From the NCBI GenBank assembly GCA_959347425.1, contig OY365741.1:124001-188000 (forward strand): a stretch of DNA of 64,000 bases. Direction: 5' to 3'. This document shows, one piece after another, positions 37,770 to 47,497 of the stretch. The stretch's first letter is position 1. Each line of letters begins with the position of its first letter. The notes below the pieces were generated by a model. The model was given only the letters and a program-made list of their open reading frames with translations, was not told the origin of the DNA and did no database searches. This stretch comes from an uncultured Amylibacter sp. Its GTDB lineage: Bacteria; Pseudomonadota; Alphaproteobacteria; Rhodobacterales; Rhodobacteraceae. A program made the translations under genes and the position numbers.

Positions 37770-38042
37770 AACGATTAACGATTAACGATTAGTGGTGGCT
37801 ACAAGACGATAAGGTTGTTCTAAATTTGTTTAGACTATACACAAGACGCTGAGCCAAACCCCAGCCAAAAAATAGCCCGTCCAGCTCTCCGCAGGAGGGG
37901 TGGGCGGGCGGGCGACCGAACGAAGTGGCTTGCCACGAAGTGAGGGCGCAACAAAAAACCTCTGCTCTTAACTTCCAATAACAAACCCCAAATCCCTAAT
38001 AACCAATCACTAATAACTCACAACTAATAACTAACAACTAAA
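37770..38042. repeat. Heptad-bracketed element C (R1, inverted, partial)
   Basis: This is an inverted partial copy of R1. Left edge: TAACGAT heptads. Then the GC-rich block in reverse (CTCTCCGCAGGAGGGGTGGG, GTGAGGGCGCAACAAAAAAC). Right edge: long inverted heptads (AATCACTAATAACTCACAAC and on) that stop two bases before the tRNA CCA end. The AT-rich core and terminal hairpins are missing. The remaining 37511-37769 holds the giant 3 leader. Confidence 0.7.
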
Positions 38043-38044
38043 TT

Positions 38045-38130
38045 TGGTGCGGCTGAGAAGACTCGAACTTCCACGGGTTTTACCCCACAGCGACCTCAAC
38101 GCTGCGCGTCTACCATTCCGCCACAACCGC
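38045..38130 (-). tRNA. tRNA-Leu (anticodon GAG)
   Basis: This is an 86-nt class II tRNA. Acceptor stem GCGGTTG/CAGCCGC; D-arm with GGTAGACGC; anticodon stem CAGCG-TTGAGGT-CGCTG with anticodon GAG; long variable arm TGGGGTAAAACCCGT; T-arm GGAAG-TTCGAGT-CTTCT. The 3' CCA is encoded (38045-38047). It reads CUC/CUU leucine codons. Repeat element C abuts its 3' end. Confidence 0.93.
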
Positions 38131-38206
38131 ACTGATGGACGCAATACCACGCGGGGGGGAATTAAACAACCCCCCTTTTGTGTCCCCTTTTGGGCCCCTT
38201 TTGGAA

Positions 38207-38235
38207 TTGACTTTTGCGCCCGCACCCCCTACCCT
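38207..38235 (+). promoter_or_regulatory. Promoter of lipB (leaderless type)
   Basis: -35 TTGACT (38207-38212), 17-bp spacer, -10 TACCCT (38230-38235), then seven bases to the ATG at 38243. Transcription would begin at or next to the start codon. There is no Shine-Dalgarno sequence. Confidence 0.55.
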
Positions 38236-38242
38236 AGCCCGT

Positions 38243-38887
38243 ATGGAATGGTTCGCCTCACACTCCCCCGTTGATTATCAAACCGCGCTGGACGCGATGG
38301 AAACACGCGTGGCGGGTATGGGTGCAGGTACGCTCAGCGAGCAGATTTGGCTGTTGGAACACCCCCCGCTTTACACGGCTGGCACCAGCGCAAAGCCCGC
38401 CGATTTGCTCAGCGATGCCCTGCCCGTTTATCCCAGCCAACGCGGTGGGCAATACACCTATCACGGACCGGGGCAACGGATAGCCTATGTTATGATGGAT
38501 TTAAACACGCGAGGGCGCGATTTGCGGGCGTTCGTTTGTGCTATGGAAGAGTGGATTATTCGCGTATTGGCGCGGTTTGATGTGGTTGGCGAACGCCGAG
38601 CGGGGCGGGTTGGCGTGTGGGTTGTCCGCCGTGATTTACCCGCGTTGGCGGATGGCGCGTGGCGCGAGGATAAAATCGCGGCGATTGGATTGCGAGTGCG
38701 TAAATGGGTGACTTTCCACGGGCTCAGCATCAATGTGGATTGCGATTTAACGGGGTATAACGGCATAGTCCCCTGCGGATTAACGGGTTTCGGCGTAACC
38801 AGTTTGGCGGATTTAGGGCGGGATGTCAGCGTGGCGGATGTGGATTTGGCACTGCGGGCAGAGTTTGATTTAGTGTTTAGTGATTAG
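38243..38887 (+). CDS. lipB: Octanoyl-[ACP]:protein N-octanoyltransferase LipB
   Basis: The 214-aa cytosolic enzyme moves octanoate from ACP to lipoyl domains, the first step of lipoate assembly. Markers are [26 protein letters not shown], the catalytic Lys in [21 protein letters not shown], and the catalytic Cys in [13 protein letters not shown]. The start MEWFASHSP follows a promoter by seven bases. A longer frame to 38135 crosses the promoter and is rejected. The C-terminus FSD and stop come from a TTAGTGA heptad array. Confidence 0.95.
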   Translation: MEWFASHSPVDYQTALDAMETRVAGMGAGTLSEQIWLLEHPPLYTAGTSAKPADLLSDALPVYPSQRGGQYTYHGPGQRIAYVMMDLNTRGRDLRAFVCAMEEWIIRVLARFDVVGERRAGRVGVWVVRRDLPALADGAWREDKIAAIGLRVRKWVTFHGLSINVDCDLTGYNGIVPCGLTGFGVTSLADLGRDVSVADVDLALRAEFDLVFSD

Positions 38888-39080
38888 TGATGAGTGATGA
38901 ATTATTGGTTATTTTTAGTTATAATCCTTATGAATAGCTAGGTGCTAGTTATTTTAGGAAAAATCTTTGCCACAAAACCGAATTCACAATTCACCACTAA
39001 AAACCAACCGCTTGACATTAATACAATTCTTTGCAACATTACCCACTAATCATTAATCACTAACCACTAATCACTCATTT
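38880..39080. repeat. Heptad-bracketed element I (R3, inverted) with terB promoter
   Basis: Left edge: TTAGTGA/TGAGTGA heptads overlapping the lipB stop. Core: the AT-rich R3 block in reverse (ATTGGTTATTTTTAGTTATA, CTAGTTATTTTAGG). Right edge: inverted heptads (CTAATCATTAATCACTAACC). R3 recurs at 51350-51470 and 61135-61245. A possible promoter for the next gene lies inside it: TTGACA at 39011-39016, 17 bp, AACATT at 39034-39039. Confidence 0.6.
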
Positions 39081-39082
39081 CC

Positions 39083-39526
39083 ATGTTCAAACATATTCTA
39101 ACCGCTTTCACCGCCAGCCCGCCCGAAAACCTGCCCCCTATGGATGGTAGTTTGGCGTTGTGTGCCTTGATGGTGCGGATTGCCCGCGCCGATGACGACT
39201 ATTCCCCAGCCGAGCAAACCACCATAAAAACCCTGATGAAACGCAGCTATGATTTGTCCGATTCGGCGGCGTTGGATTTGATGACCGAAGCCGAAACGTT
39301 GGAGGCTTCCGCCCCCGATACCGTCCGTTTCACCCGTAAAATAAAGGAAACCGTGCCGCATGACACGCGCAAATCTGTGCTAGAATCGCTTTGGACGGTT
39401 GCGCTGGCGGACGGGCAACGCGATGTGGCAGAGGACAGTTATATGCGCCTTGCCGTGCGTCTTTTAGGCTTGCAGGACGTGGATTCCGCACTGGCACGAC
39501 AAAAAGTGGAACGTCTTAACGTTTAA
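39083..39526 (+). CDS. TerB-like (tellurite-resistance B family) protein
   Basis: The 147-aa, all-helical cytosolic protein belongs to the TerB/DjlA-N family. Markers are ALCALMVRIARADDDYSPAE, an acidic metal-binding-like helix near residue 35, and the pseudo-repeat ESLWTVALADGQRDVAEDSY near residue 107. Members bind metal ions or act in envelope stress; a tellurite phenotype cannot be inferred from a single gene. It stands alone between lipB and the glycosyltransferase. Confidence 0.8.
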   Translation: MFKHILTAFTASPPENLPPMDGSLALCALMVRIARADDDYSPAEQTTIKTLMKRSYDLSDSAALDLMTEAETLEASAPDTVRFTRKIKETVPHDTRKSVLESLWTVALADGQRDVAEDSYMRLAVRLLGLQDVDSALARQKVERLNV

Positions 39527-39580
39527 TTAACCAATCTGCCCCATGTTTGTATAAACAATTTGTTAATACATGGGGATGGG

Positions 39581-41536
39581 ATGCGACAAAACAACCTTTA
39601 TCAGCTCTTTAGCCTTGCCCACACGCAAAGGCGCAAACCGACTAAACTCGGCCAGATTTTGGTGGATTTGGGGTATATTCAGCCGATGGATTTACTGCGA
39701 GCCTTGGCGATTCGGCGGGGTCAAAACGCGATGTTGGGCGAGATTTTGGTCGCCCATAATGTCATAACCCACGCCCAACTTATCCATGCGTTAAGTACGC
39801 AATATAACATTGATGTGCTGGATATTAGCGGTCATGAGGTGCCGTTTGAATTGGCGCAAAATTTCACTGCGGAGGACTGCTTTAGGTTGCATTTCATTCC
39901 TTTGTCTGTGCGCGATGACACGATAACCCTTGCGCTGGCGAACCCCAGCCATCGTGACGCGATTAAAAAAATCGTAGCAGGGGTTGGATACCGCGCCGAA
40001 TTCGTGCTGGATTATCGGCGGACTATCCAAGATAAAATCGCGGGGGCGTACCGCGAAGCCTTGTTACATAAGGCGAAAACCATCTGCCCCGCCGAATTCA
40101 GTTGCCGTGATATGTTGCACCCCACGCGGCGGCGCAATTTTGTCATTTGCGTGGCTTTGGGCATGGGTTTGCTGGCGATGGTGGATATGCTCTGGCTGAT
40201 GCTGTTTTTCATAGTTATCGGCATTATGATGCTGAGTACCTGTTTGAAATTGCTTTGTATCCTTGGCTATTTTATCCACGAGGCACGGCAAAAACACGCC
40301 CCGCCCGCGCCGATTCCGATTCGCCCACCGCCTTTGCCTAGTATTTCCGTGCTGGTGCCTCTGTTTCGTGAAACCAATATTGCAGAGCGGTTGATTGCTC
40401 GGATGAAAAACCTGAAATACCCGCGTGAGTTGTTAGAGATTTGCTTGGTGGTGGAAGAAAACGACACGGAAACGCGGGCGGTGATTGATGCCACTCCGAC
40501 CGCGCCTTGGATGCAGGTTATTGTCGTTCCCCACGATGATTTGCGCACGAAACCGCGGGCGTTAAATTACGCCTTGGATTTCACGCGGGGGGAGGTGGTT
40601 GGGATTTACGATGCCGAGGATGCTCCGCAGCATGACCAGTTGTATAAAGTCGCCGATGCCCTGCAAAATAGCGCGGATGATGTCGCATGTGTGCAGGCCG
40701 AATTGGACTATTACAACGCGCGGACGAACTGGCTATCGCGGTGTTTTACACTGGAATATGCCACGTTATTTCGCACCTTGATGAAGGGGCAAACCGCGTT
40801 GCGCCTGCCTGTTTTATTAGGCGGGACTTCGGTGTTTTTTAAACGTGATATTTTGGAAAAACTGGGGCGGTGGGATGCCCATAATGTAACCGAGGACGCG
40901 GATTTAGGTGTGCGCCTCTATCGCAAGGGTTATCGCTGTGCGTGTGTTGAATCGGTAACGTTTGAGGAGGCAAATTGCCGTCCTTTGCCGTGGATTGGGC
41001 AAAGGTCGCGCTGGTTAAAAGGGTTTTTGGTGACTTGGGTTGTGCATATCAAACGCCCCGTGGCTCTGTTTCGTGATATTCGCGTGAAAGGTGTGTTGTG
41101 CATGACGGGTGCTTTGTTGGGTGCGGTGAATGCGTTTATCGCTCCGCCCTTTGTTCTGCCCATGGCGTTGGTGTATTTCGGCTATAATGTGCCGATGTAT
41201 GATGGTGTTCCTTTGGTGATTTTGGCGTGGCTTGGCGGGGTGTTTTTGATATCAGAGGTGATACACTTGGGGTTGTATGCGATATCCTCGCGTGGCAAGG
41301 GGCATCGCTATTTACGCTGGACGATCCCGACCTTATGGTTGTATTGGCCGTTGGGGTGTTTTGCTGCGTTAAAAGCGTTTTATGAGATTGTTATCAAGCC
41401 GACCTATTGGGTGAAAACCCCGCATGGGATTGGGGATGAGGGATTGGGTGTTAGTCATAAATCTGTTACAGATGTTTTTTATTTACGTAAGAGCCAAAGG
41501 GCAAAACCTCTAATCAGTAAAATTCCCCTTCAATAA
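39581..41536 (+). CDS. GspE_N-domain / family 2 glycosyltransferase fusion
   Basis: The 651-aa membrane protein starts MRQNNLYQLF after GGGGATGGG; the frame extends to a TTG at 39560. Residues 20-150 resemble the N-terminal domain of type II secretion/pilus ATPases (LGQILVDLGYIQPMDLLRAL, LGEILVAHNVI, IPLSVRDDTITLALANP). Hydrophobic helices at about 185-230 follow, then a GT-A glycosyltransferase domain with SVLVPLFRE, the DxD-like YDAEDAPQ, EDADLGVRL and the QRSRWLKG motif of processive synthases. Several C-terminal membrane helices come last. It probably polymerises or exports an extracellular polysaccharide, with the N-domain as a sensor or docking part. Substrate unknown. The 3' end overlaps the next, convergent gene by 23 bp. 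Confidence 0.85.
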   Translation: MRQNNLYQLFSLAHTQRRKPTKLGQILVDLGYIQPMDLLRALAIRRGQNAMLGEILVAHNVITHAQLIHALSTQYNIDVLDISGHEVPFELAQNFTAEDCFRLHFIPLSVRDDTITLALANPSHRDAIKKIVAGVGYRAEFVLDYRRTIQDKIAGAYREALLHKAKTICPAEFSCRDMLHPTRRRNFVICVALGMGLLAMVDMLWLMLFFIVIGIMMLSTCLKLLCILGYFIHEARQKHAPPAPIPIRPPPLPSISVLVPLFRETNIAERLIARMKNLKYPRELLEICLVVEENDTETRAVIDATPTAPWMQVIVVPHDDLRTKPRALNYALDFTRGEVVGIYDAEDAPQHDQLYKVADALQNSADDVACVQAELDYYNARTNWLSRCFTLEYATLFRTLMKGQTALRLPVLLGGTSVFFKRDILEKLGRWDAHNVTEDADLGVRLYRKGYRCACVESVTFEEANCRPLPWIGQRSRWLKGFLVTWVVHIKRPVALFRDIRVKGVLCMTGALLGAVNAFIAPPFVLPMALVYFGYNVPMYDGVPLVILAWLGGVFLISEVIHLGLYAISSRGKGHRYLRWTIPTLWLYWPLGCFAALKAFYEIVIKPTYWVKTPHGIGDEGLGVSHKSVTDVFYLRKSQRAKPLISKIPLQ

Positions 41537-42392
41537 TCCACGCAGTACTGGACAGAGTCAGTTGATTATTAACAATCGAATCGCCTAGCCCGTCGGTTAA
41601 AACCCGCGCCACCTGCTCGCGTTTATCGGGGTCAATCCCGTGCAGACGCGATGCCAAAAGACCGAGCCGTAATAAAAATTCCACACCGCCAGCTATTCCG
41701 CCTTTTCCATCCTGCCCCAAACAGCACACGGTATCGCGTTTCACCTTACGCCAAGTCAAATTGCGAATACCGCTTTTTTGCAATATAGGCACGAAATGCT
41801 GCTCTTCCGCCCAACCGAAAGGACCCGCAACGCCAGAGTCTGGCAAGCGAGTAAGCTCCCGCCCCAATACGGGTTCCGCCAGTGCCAAAGGCAACCGCGC
41901 CCAATCATTTTCAGAGACACTCGCCCAAGCAATCAATACTATCTTACATGGGGGGTTATTGTGGGGTTTATTGGGGGACTCACCCAAACCCGAAATTCCC
42001 GAAACTATCCCATCCCAAGCCGCGGCTTGGTTGTCAAAAAACATCGTACCGCACCGCGAAAACAGAGCCTCCGCACCCGTCAATCCACCGCCCCGTGCCA
42101 ATGAAACCACATCCCCGCATTGATATGAGATATCCAAACCCCGCGACCGCCCCCGCGCCACTTCCAATAAATCCGCCGACAAATCCACGCCCAAAACCCG
42201 CGCACCTCGCCGTGCCAAATCCACGCTACACGCGCCCGCCCCGCACCCTATATCCACGACAAATCGCCCCGCGACTGCGCCCAAAGCATCCAATCCAACA
42301 TCGCCCACGGGTGACAACATCCTATCTAACGCCCCCGCGTTTTGCGCCCAAACCGCGCCCAATTTGCCTTGCCATTCTGGTGATTCTGTCAT
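41514..42392 (-). CDS. Class I SAM-dependent methyltransferase
   Basis: The 292-aa cytosolic protein has the SAM-binding motif I FVVDIGCGAGACSVDLA near residue 45, an acidic end of strand 2 (VLGVDLSADLLEVA), and YQCGDVVSL. The C-terminal half, with a probable substrate lid, resembles ubiquinone/sarcosine-type methyltransferases only loosely. The target is not evident. It is divergent from the UbiH-like gene (71 bp between starts) and convergent with the glycosyltransferase. A quinone-pathway role is possible from context but unproven. Confidence 0.8.
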   Translation of the reverse strand: MTESPEWQGKLGAVWAQNAGALDRMLSPVGDVGLDALGAVAGRFVVDIGCGAGACSVDLARRGARVLGVDLSADLLEVARGRSRGLDISYQCGDVVSLARGGGLTGAEALFSRCGTMFFDNQAAAWDGIVSGISGLGESPNKPHNNPPCKIVLIAWASVSENDWARLPLALAEPVLGRELTRLPDSGVAGPFGWAEEQHFVPILQKSGIRNLTWRKVKRDTVCCLGQDGKGGIAGGVEFLLRLGLLASRLHGIDPDKREQVARVLTDGLGDSIVNNQLTLSSTAWIIEGEFY

Positions 42393-42463
42393 AACCTTTG
42401 CCTTAATCCCAAACCCAATTCCCCGCTTTTATACCACAAAACAGCATAATAAAAAGGCACAAA

Positions 42464-43621
42464 ATGAACAGAACCACCTGCGACATAGTCATCGGCGGAG
42501 GCGGTATAGCTGGGCTGAGCGCGGCCTGCGTCTTTGGCACGGCTGGGTTTTCCGTCATCTGTGCCGAGCCCAACACCCCCGCAAAAGACCTGCGCACCAC
42601 CGCCATTTTGCAACCCGCCCAAGCGATTTTGTACACCAACGATGTGTGGCAAACCCTTGCCCCGCACGCCTGCCCCCTGCAAACCATGCGTTTGATTGAC
42701 GCAACAAACGACACGATTAACACGACCGCCGATTTCCACGCAAACGAAATATCCCCCCTGCCTTTCGGCTGGAATGTAGTCAATTGGCGACTGCGGGATG
42801 CCCTGATAAAACGGCTTGCCACCCTGCCGAATGTGCAGATTTTACCGCTTGCCGTGGCAAGCATCACGGCGCGACAAAACCATTGCCTTGTCCGCCTAAA
42901 CGACGACCAACAGATTGAAACCGCACTGCTGATTGGCGCGGATGGGCGCGACTCGTTTATCCGTGAAAACCTGAATATCCCCTTGAAACGCTGGACTTAC
43001 GGGCAGAAAGTGCTCGCCTTCCACGCAACCCACCCCGAACCGCATAACAATATATCCACCGAAATACACAATAATGGCGGCCCCTTCACGCTGGTGCCAA
43101 TGAACCCCACCACCAAAAACCATTCTGCCGTTGTTTGGATGGATAAATCGGATAAAATTGATGCACTTATGATGATGAAACCGAAAGAATTCACCGCCAC
43201 CCTGAACCTGCGGGCGGGCGGAATTCTGGGCGGTTTAACGGCTGGCAAAACCCGCCAGAGCTTCCCCGTTATATCGCAACAGGCGCGAAATCTGACCGCC
43301 CCCCATTGTGCGCTGATGGCGGAGGCGGCGCATGTTCTGCCCCCGATTGGCGCACAGGGTTTGAACATGAGCTTTGCCGATATTGCCTGTTTGCTCCGCA
43401 CGGCGCAAATCCACGAAATCGGCAACCCCAAAATGCTAACCGCCTATGAAACCGAACGCCGCCACGCGATTCGCCTGCGTATGGCGGGGGTGGATGTGTT
43501 AAATCGCGCGTCCATCAGCAACGCCGCCCCCGTGCGAATGCTGCGAATGAAAACCCTGCAATCCCTGATGACCCTTGCTCCCTTGCGTCAAATGGTGATG
43601 CAAAGCGGGCTAAACGGTTAA
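42464..43621 (+). CDS. UbiH/UbiF-family FAD-dependent hydroxylase
   Basis: The 385-aa flavoprotein monooxygenase is probably for ubiquinone ring hydroxylation. The N-terminal Rossmann motif is DIVIGGGGIAGLSAA. The second FAD motif, LLIGADGRDSFIRE, is near residue 165. The UbiH signature is EAAHVLPPIGAQGLNMSFAD, with AE in place of the more common GD before AAH. Length is normal. Which ring position it hydroxylates cannot be read. It stands alone upstream of ilvC. Confidence 0.88.
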   Translation: MNRTTCDIVIGGGGIAGLSAACVFGTAGFSVICAEPNTPAKDLRTTAILQPAQAILYTNDVWQTLAPHACPLQTMRLIDATNDTINTTADFHANEISPLPFGWNVVNWRLRDALIKRLATLPNVQILPLAVASITARQNHCLVRLNDDQQIETALLIGADGRDSFIRENLNIPLKRWTYGQKVLAFHATHPEPHNNISTEIHNNGGPFTLVPMNPTTKNHSAVVWMDKSDKIDALMMMKPKEFTATLNLRAGGILGGLTAGKTRQSFPVISQQARNLTAPHCALMAEAAHVLPPIGAQGLNMSFADIACLLRTAQIHEIGNPKMLTAYETERRHAIRLRMAGVDVLNRASISNAAPVRMLRMKTLQSLMTLAPLRQMVMQSGLNG

Positions 43622-43707
43622 TTTTCAATTAATTTGCAAAAATCGCTTTTTGCCCTACCAATCCCCCGCGTTTTTATGGTAAGACCGCCTCATCAAAAAC
43701 CAACTAA

Positions 43708-44745
<1,038 letters not shown>

Positions 44746-44748
<3 letters not shown>

Positions 44749-45191
44749 GGGTTAGGGGTTAGGGGTTAGTGATTGGTTGCTAGGAATTGTGGGTTCGTTA
44801 TTAGAAGTTAAGGGCGGAAGTTTTTTGTTGCGCCCTCACTTCGTTCGGTTGCCCGCCCGCCCACCCCTCCTGCGGAGAGCTGGACGGGTGATTTTTGGCT
44901 AAAGCCTATCCTAGCATCTAGGCACAGCCTAAATAAATTTAGAGCTAACCCATCACCAATTCCCAAGTATTCTTTGCAAATAATCCAATTTATCGTCTTG
45001 TTATTCCAGATAGTAAATTTATAGAATCATTATATTCTTGTAACCAAAGGGCTTTTGGCATGCCCCCGCGAAGTGGGGGCTACGCACAAAAGACCACGCT
45101 GGTCGGCATTGCGTAGCAATGACGAAGACATTATTTTTATTTTCGGGCAGGTTCAACTGCCCTTGTGGGCATCATTCACAATTCACAACTA
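44746..45191. repeat. Heptad-bracketed element D (R1)
   Basis: This gene-free R1 copy lies between convergent genes. Left edge: three GGGGTTA heptads, then TTAGTGA. Then the GC-rich block, the AT-rich core (AAGTATTCTTTGCAAATAAT), the hairpin CCCCCGC-GAA-GTGGGGG, GACCA-CGC-TGGTC, and the palindrome GGGCAG-GTTCAA-CTGCCC (45145-45162). Right edge: ATTCACA heptads that run into the next stop codon. Confidence 0.75.
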
Positions 45192-45785
45192 GCCCGCGCC
45201 TTTGGCACGGGAGGCTTCTGATTCTGGGACATAAGTCCTCTGCGCCAGTTCCAATAAAAATGCGTCTTCCTTTTGTGGATAGCGGGGGGTTTTTGCGACT
45301 GTGGCAAGCGAACCCTTGGCACTTAAACCTTTAGCATCCGTACAGATTATCACAACGCGGGTGGGGTTAATATCATCGGTTATATCGCCCTCTATCGTCC
45401 AAATCTTGCCATCATTTGCGGGCAGATTTGCGATAAAAGGCAGTAATAATACGGGGGCATAGACCTTTGAGATAACCACCTTTTCCACCCCGCTCGGCAA
45501 GCCAAAATCGGACAAGGCCGCGCCCACGGATATAGGACACAAGGGTGAATTTCCAAACGCATCACCCTCCCAAACATCGCCACTTGGCCAAGCTCGCACC
45601 GCCCGCGATGCAACCTCCTGCCCATCCACTCGCCGAAAATACCGCGATAAAACATCCGCCCCATCAACGCCATAATCGCACAGCCAGCCCGCCGCAAAGG
45701 TCGCTTCCTCCGCCAATCCCCAGTCGTAACCAGCGCCCCGCGTGGCTCGGCGAGCCAACACGCCCGTTTCATAAAACGACAGCAT
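45189..45785 (-). CDS. Uncharacterised protein (DUF3726-like)
   Basis: The 198-aa protein opens LSFYETGVLARRATRGAGYDWGLAEEA and contains GKIWTIEGDITDD. From memory this resembles DUF3726 proteins of Rhodobacterales, of unknown function. The ATG overlaps the upstream stop (TGATG); a GTG one codon earlier is also possible. It is the third gene of M19-protein/567-aa protein/this gene. No signal peptide or membrane segment. The product may act with the 567-aa protein. Confidence 0.65.
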   Translation of the reverse strand: MLSFYETGVLARRATRGAGYDWGLAEEATFAAGWLCDYGVDGADVLSRYFRRVDGQEVASRAVRAWPSGDVWEGDAFGNSPLCPISVGAALSDFGLPSGVEKVVISKVYAPVLLLPFIANLPANDGKIWTIEGDITDDINPTRVVIICTDAKGLSAKGSLATVAKTPRYPQKEDAFLLELAQRTYVPESEASRAKGAG

Positions 45786-47488
45786 CACGCACCCCCAAAC
45801 GGGCGAACCCAGCAGTCATCCACGCGCAATTCATCGGGGAAAGGCGCACCGGCAAACATGCTAATCCGCAGCCAACGGTCTGACCGAGGGTCAAAATGCG
45901 TCGCCCCGAAAAACGACAGCTTAAAGCGCAGTAAATCAATCGGCATCATACCCTCATCCACCAGATTATCGCGAATTTCACTATACGGGAAACGCATGGC
46001 GATTTGCACACGCCTTGCGGTGTGGCGAAATTCGGGGGCGGATAGCAAAATATCCGCCACGCTTCCGCCCGCGCCCGCCGCTTGATAAAGCCCAGCAATA
46101 TCACGCCCGATAGCCAAAGGTTGCTCCAAATCCGCCCCGTCTTCTTCAAACCGTTCGCCCAATCGCGGTTCCAGCTTAGCCTCCGACACATACCAAAACC
46201 GTGCGATATTGGCGGGTTCGGTGAAATCCAGAGCCAACGCCCACGGGTAAATCCGCTCAATCGCAGAGCGCAGGTCGGCGGCGGACATCGCCCCGTTAAT
46301 CCTATAATAAAGGGTTTCATCAATGGAAAGGCACTCCACCAGCCCATCGACTAAATCGCCGTAGGGTTCCAACAAAACCGAGGCTATCTGCTCTGACCCT
46401 TCCAGCGATAAATTGGACTCACCCCATTTATACAGCCAATCCCACGGATAATCGGCGGGCAATTCGGTATCAAAGGCGACCACCGCCCGCGCCAAATCCC
46501 CGCGCAATTCGGCGATTTTGGGTTTGGCAATCGGGTGTTCGCTCTGCCACGCCTGCGCCGAATCCTGCGCCACACATAGCGCGACTCGCATCGCGTCCCG
46601 CGCCGATGCCACGGGCGTTTTCACCCCACGCACACGCGCCAAAGCCGCCTCCTTCGCCGCAACCCAGCAATGAATTAACGCGGGATGATGCACCAGAAAC
46701 GGCGCCATGCCCAGCCCGGTGGAATTGCCTATGCCACATTGACGGCGCAACGCGGGGGCAAGCCGAACCGCCTCCGCCCCGCCCATCGCCTTTGCGCGAA
46801 AATCCAGCAAATCCATCACAAAGCACCGAATCAGATAAACCGCCAGCATTTCGGCTTGGAACGGAGCGTGTAATTCGGGGCGATCCAGCAAATCTCGGCG
46901 GTCGGCCGCGCCGAATTTACCAGAGCCATAAACCGCCGTTGTCCGCATGAAATAGCCGACTTGCAAAATTTTATCCGCGTCGGGTTGCTCGCCTTTCGCC
47001 AGCTTTTCCAAGGCGTAATTCCACGCTCGCAGGGAACGATTCGCCCGCGATAGCACGATTTCACGGGGCGACACGCGCCCGACCTCTTGATAGGGAACAT
47101 TTTGCGATAACCGCGTAATGTCCTCCGCCGTTGGCACCCCGTCAAACAGGGTGAAAGTGACATCCCAAGCCTCTGCTATCACGCGGTCAGAGCGCAAATC
47201 ATCGGGCAAGTCATGGGCAAAAACAACCAGTGAATAAACGCGCAAAGGGGTTTTCGCCTGATAAACGGCGTGGCCGACCCCTGCCCCATCCACCTGCCAA
47301 TCGGTTTGGGTAATCTGCCAGTTTTCAGCCGCCATGCGACGTAGTAAAACCCGCATGAAACTCAGCCGAGACTGGTGGAAACTGCCCATACGAGCCAGTC
47401 GCATGACCTGTTCGGGCGGGCGCATGGGGATGTGGTTTTCTGCCATTGCGTCATCCCCCGTGTCCTTTATCTGTTGCGCTTTCCCCAT
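45785..47488 (-). CDS. Uncharacterised conserved-looking protein (567 aa)
   Basis: This is a soluble protein with no signal peptide. The first half is Arg-rich with SHQSRLSFMRVLLRRM near the N-terminus, then a segment reading GDVTF-like (EAWDVTFTLFDGVPTAEDI), VGYFMRTTAVYGSGKFGAADR and a helical stretch. The C-terminal half has DYPWDWLYKWGESNLSLEGS and PYSEIRDNLVDEG. I recognise no catalytic motif. The start could also be Met15, which has a G-rich site upstream. It lies 9 bp after the M19 gene and overlaps the DUF3726-like gene, so the three are one operon. Function unknown. Confidence 0.7.
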   Translation of the reverse strand: MGKAQQIKDTGDDAMAENHIPMRPPEQVMRLARMGSFHQSRLSFMRVLLRRMAAENWQITQTDWQVDGAGVGHAVYQAKTPLRVYSLVVFAHDLPDDLRSDRVIAEAWDVTFTLFDGVPTAEDITRLSQNVPYQEVGRVSPREIVLSRANRSLRAWNYALEKLAKGEQPDADKILQVGYFMRTTAVYGSGKFGAADRRDLLDRPELHAPFQAEMLAVYLIRCFVMDLLDFRAKAMGGAEAVRLAPALRRQCGIGNSTGLGMAPFLVHHPALIHCWVAAKEAALARVRGVKTPVASARDAMRVALCVAQDSAQAWQSEHPIAKPKIAELRGDLARAVVAFDTELPADYPWDWLYKWGESNLSLEGSEQIASVLLEPYGDLVDGLVECLSIDETLYYRINGAMSAADLRSAIERIYPWALALDFTEPANIARFWYVSEAKLEPRLGERFEEDGADLEQPLAIGRDIAGLYQAAGAGGSVADILLSAPEFRHTARRVQIAMRFPYSEIRDNLVDEGMMPIDLLRFKLSFFGATHFDPRSDRWLRISMFAGAPFPDELRVDDCWVRPFGGA

Positions 47489-47497
47489 ATTCGCGCC

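Noticed and set aside
38135..38242. N-terminal extension of LipB
   Set aside because: It would cross the -35 and -10 elements and adds 36 residues unlike the family.
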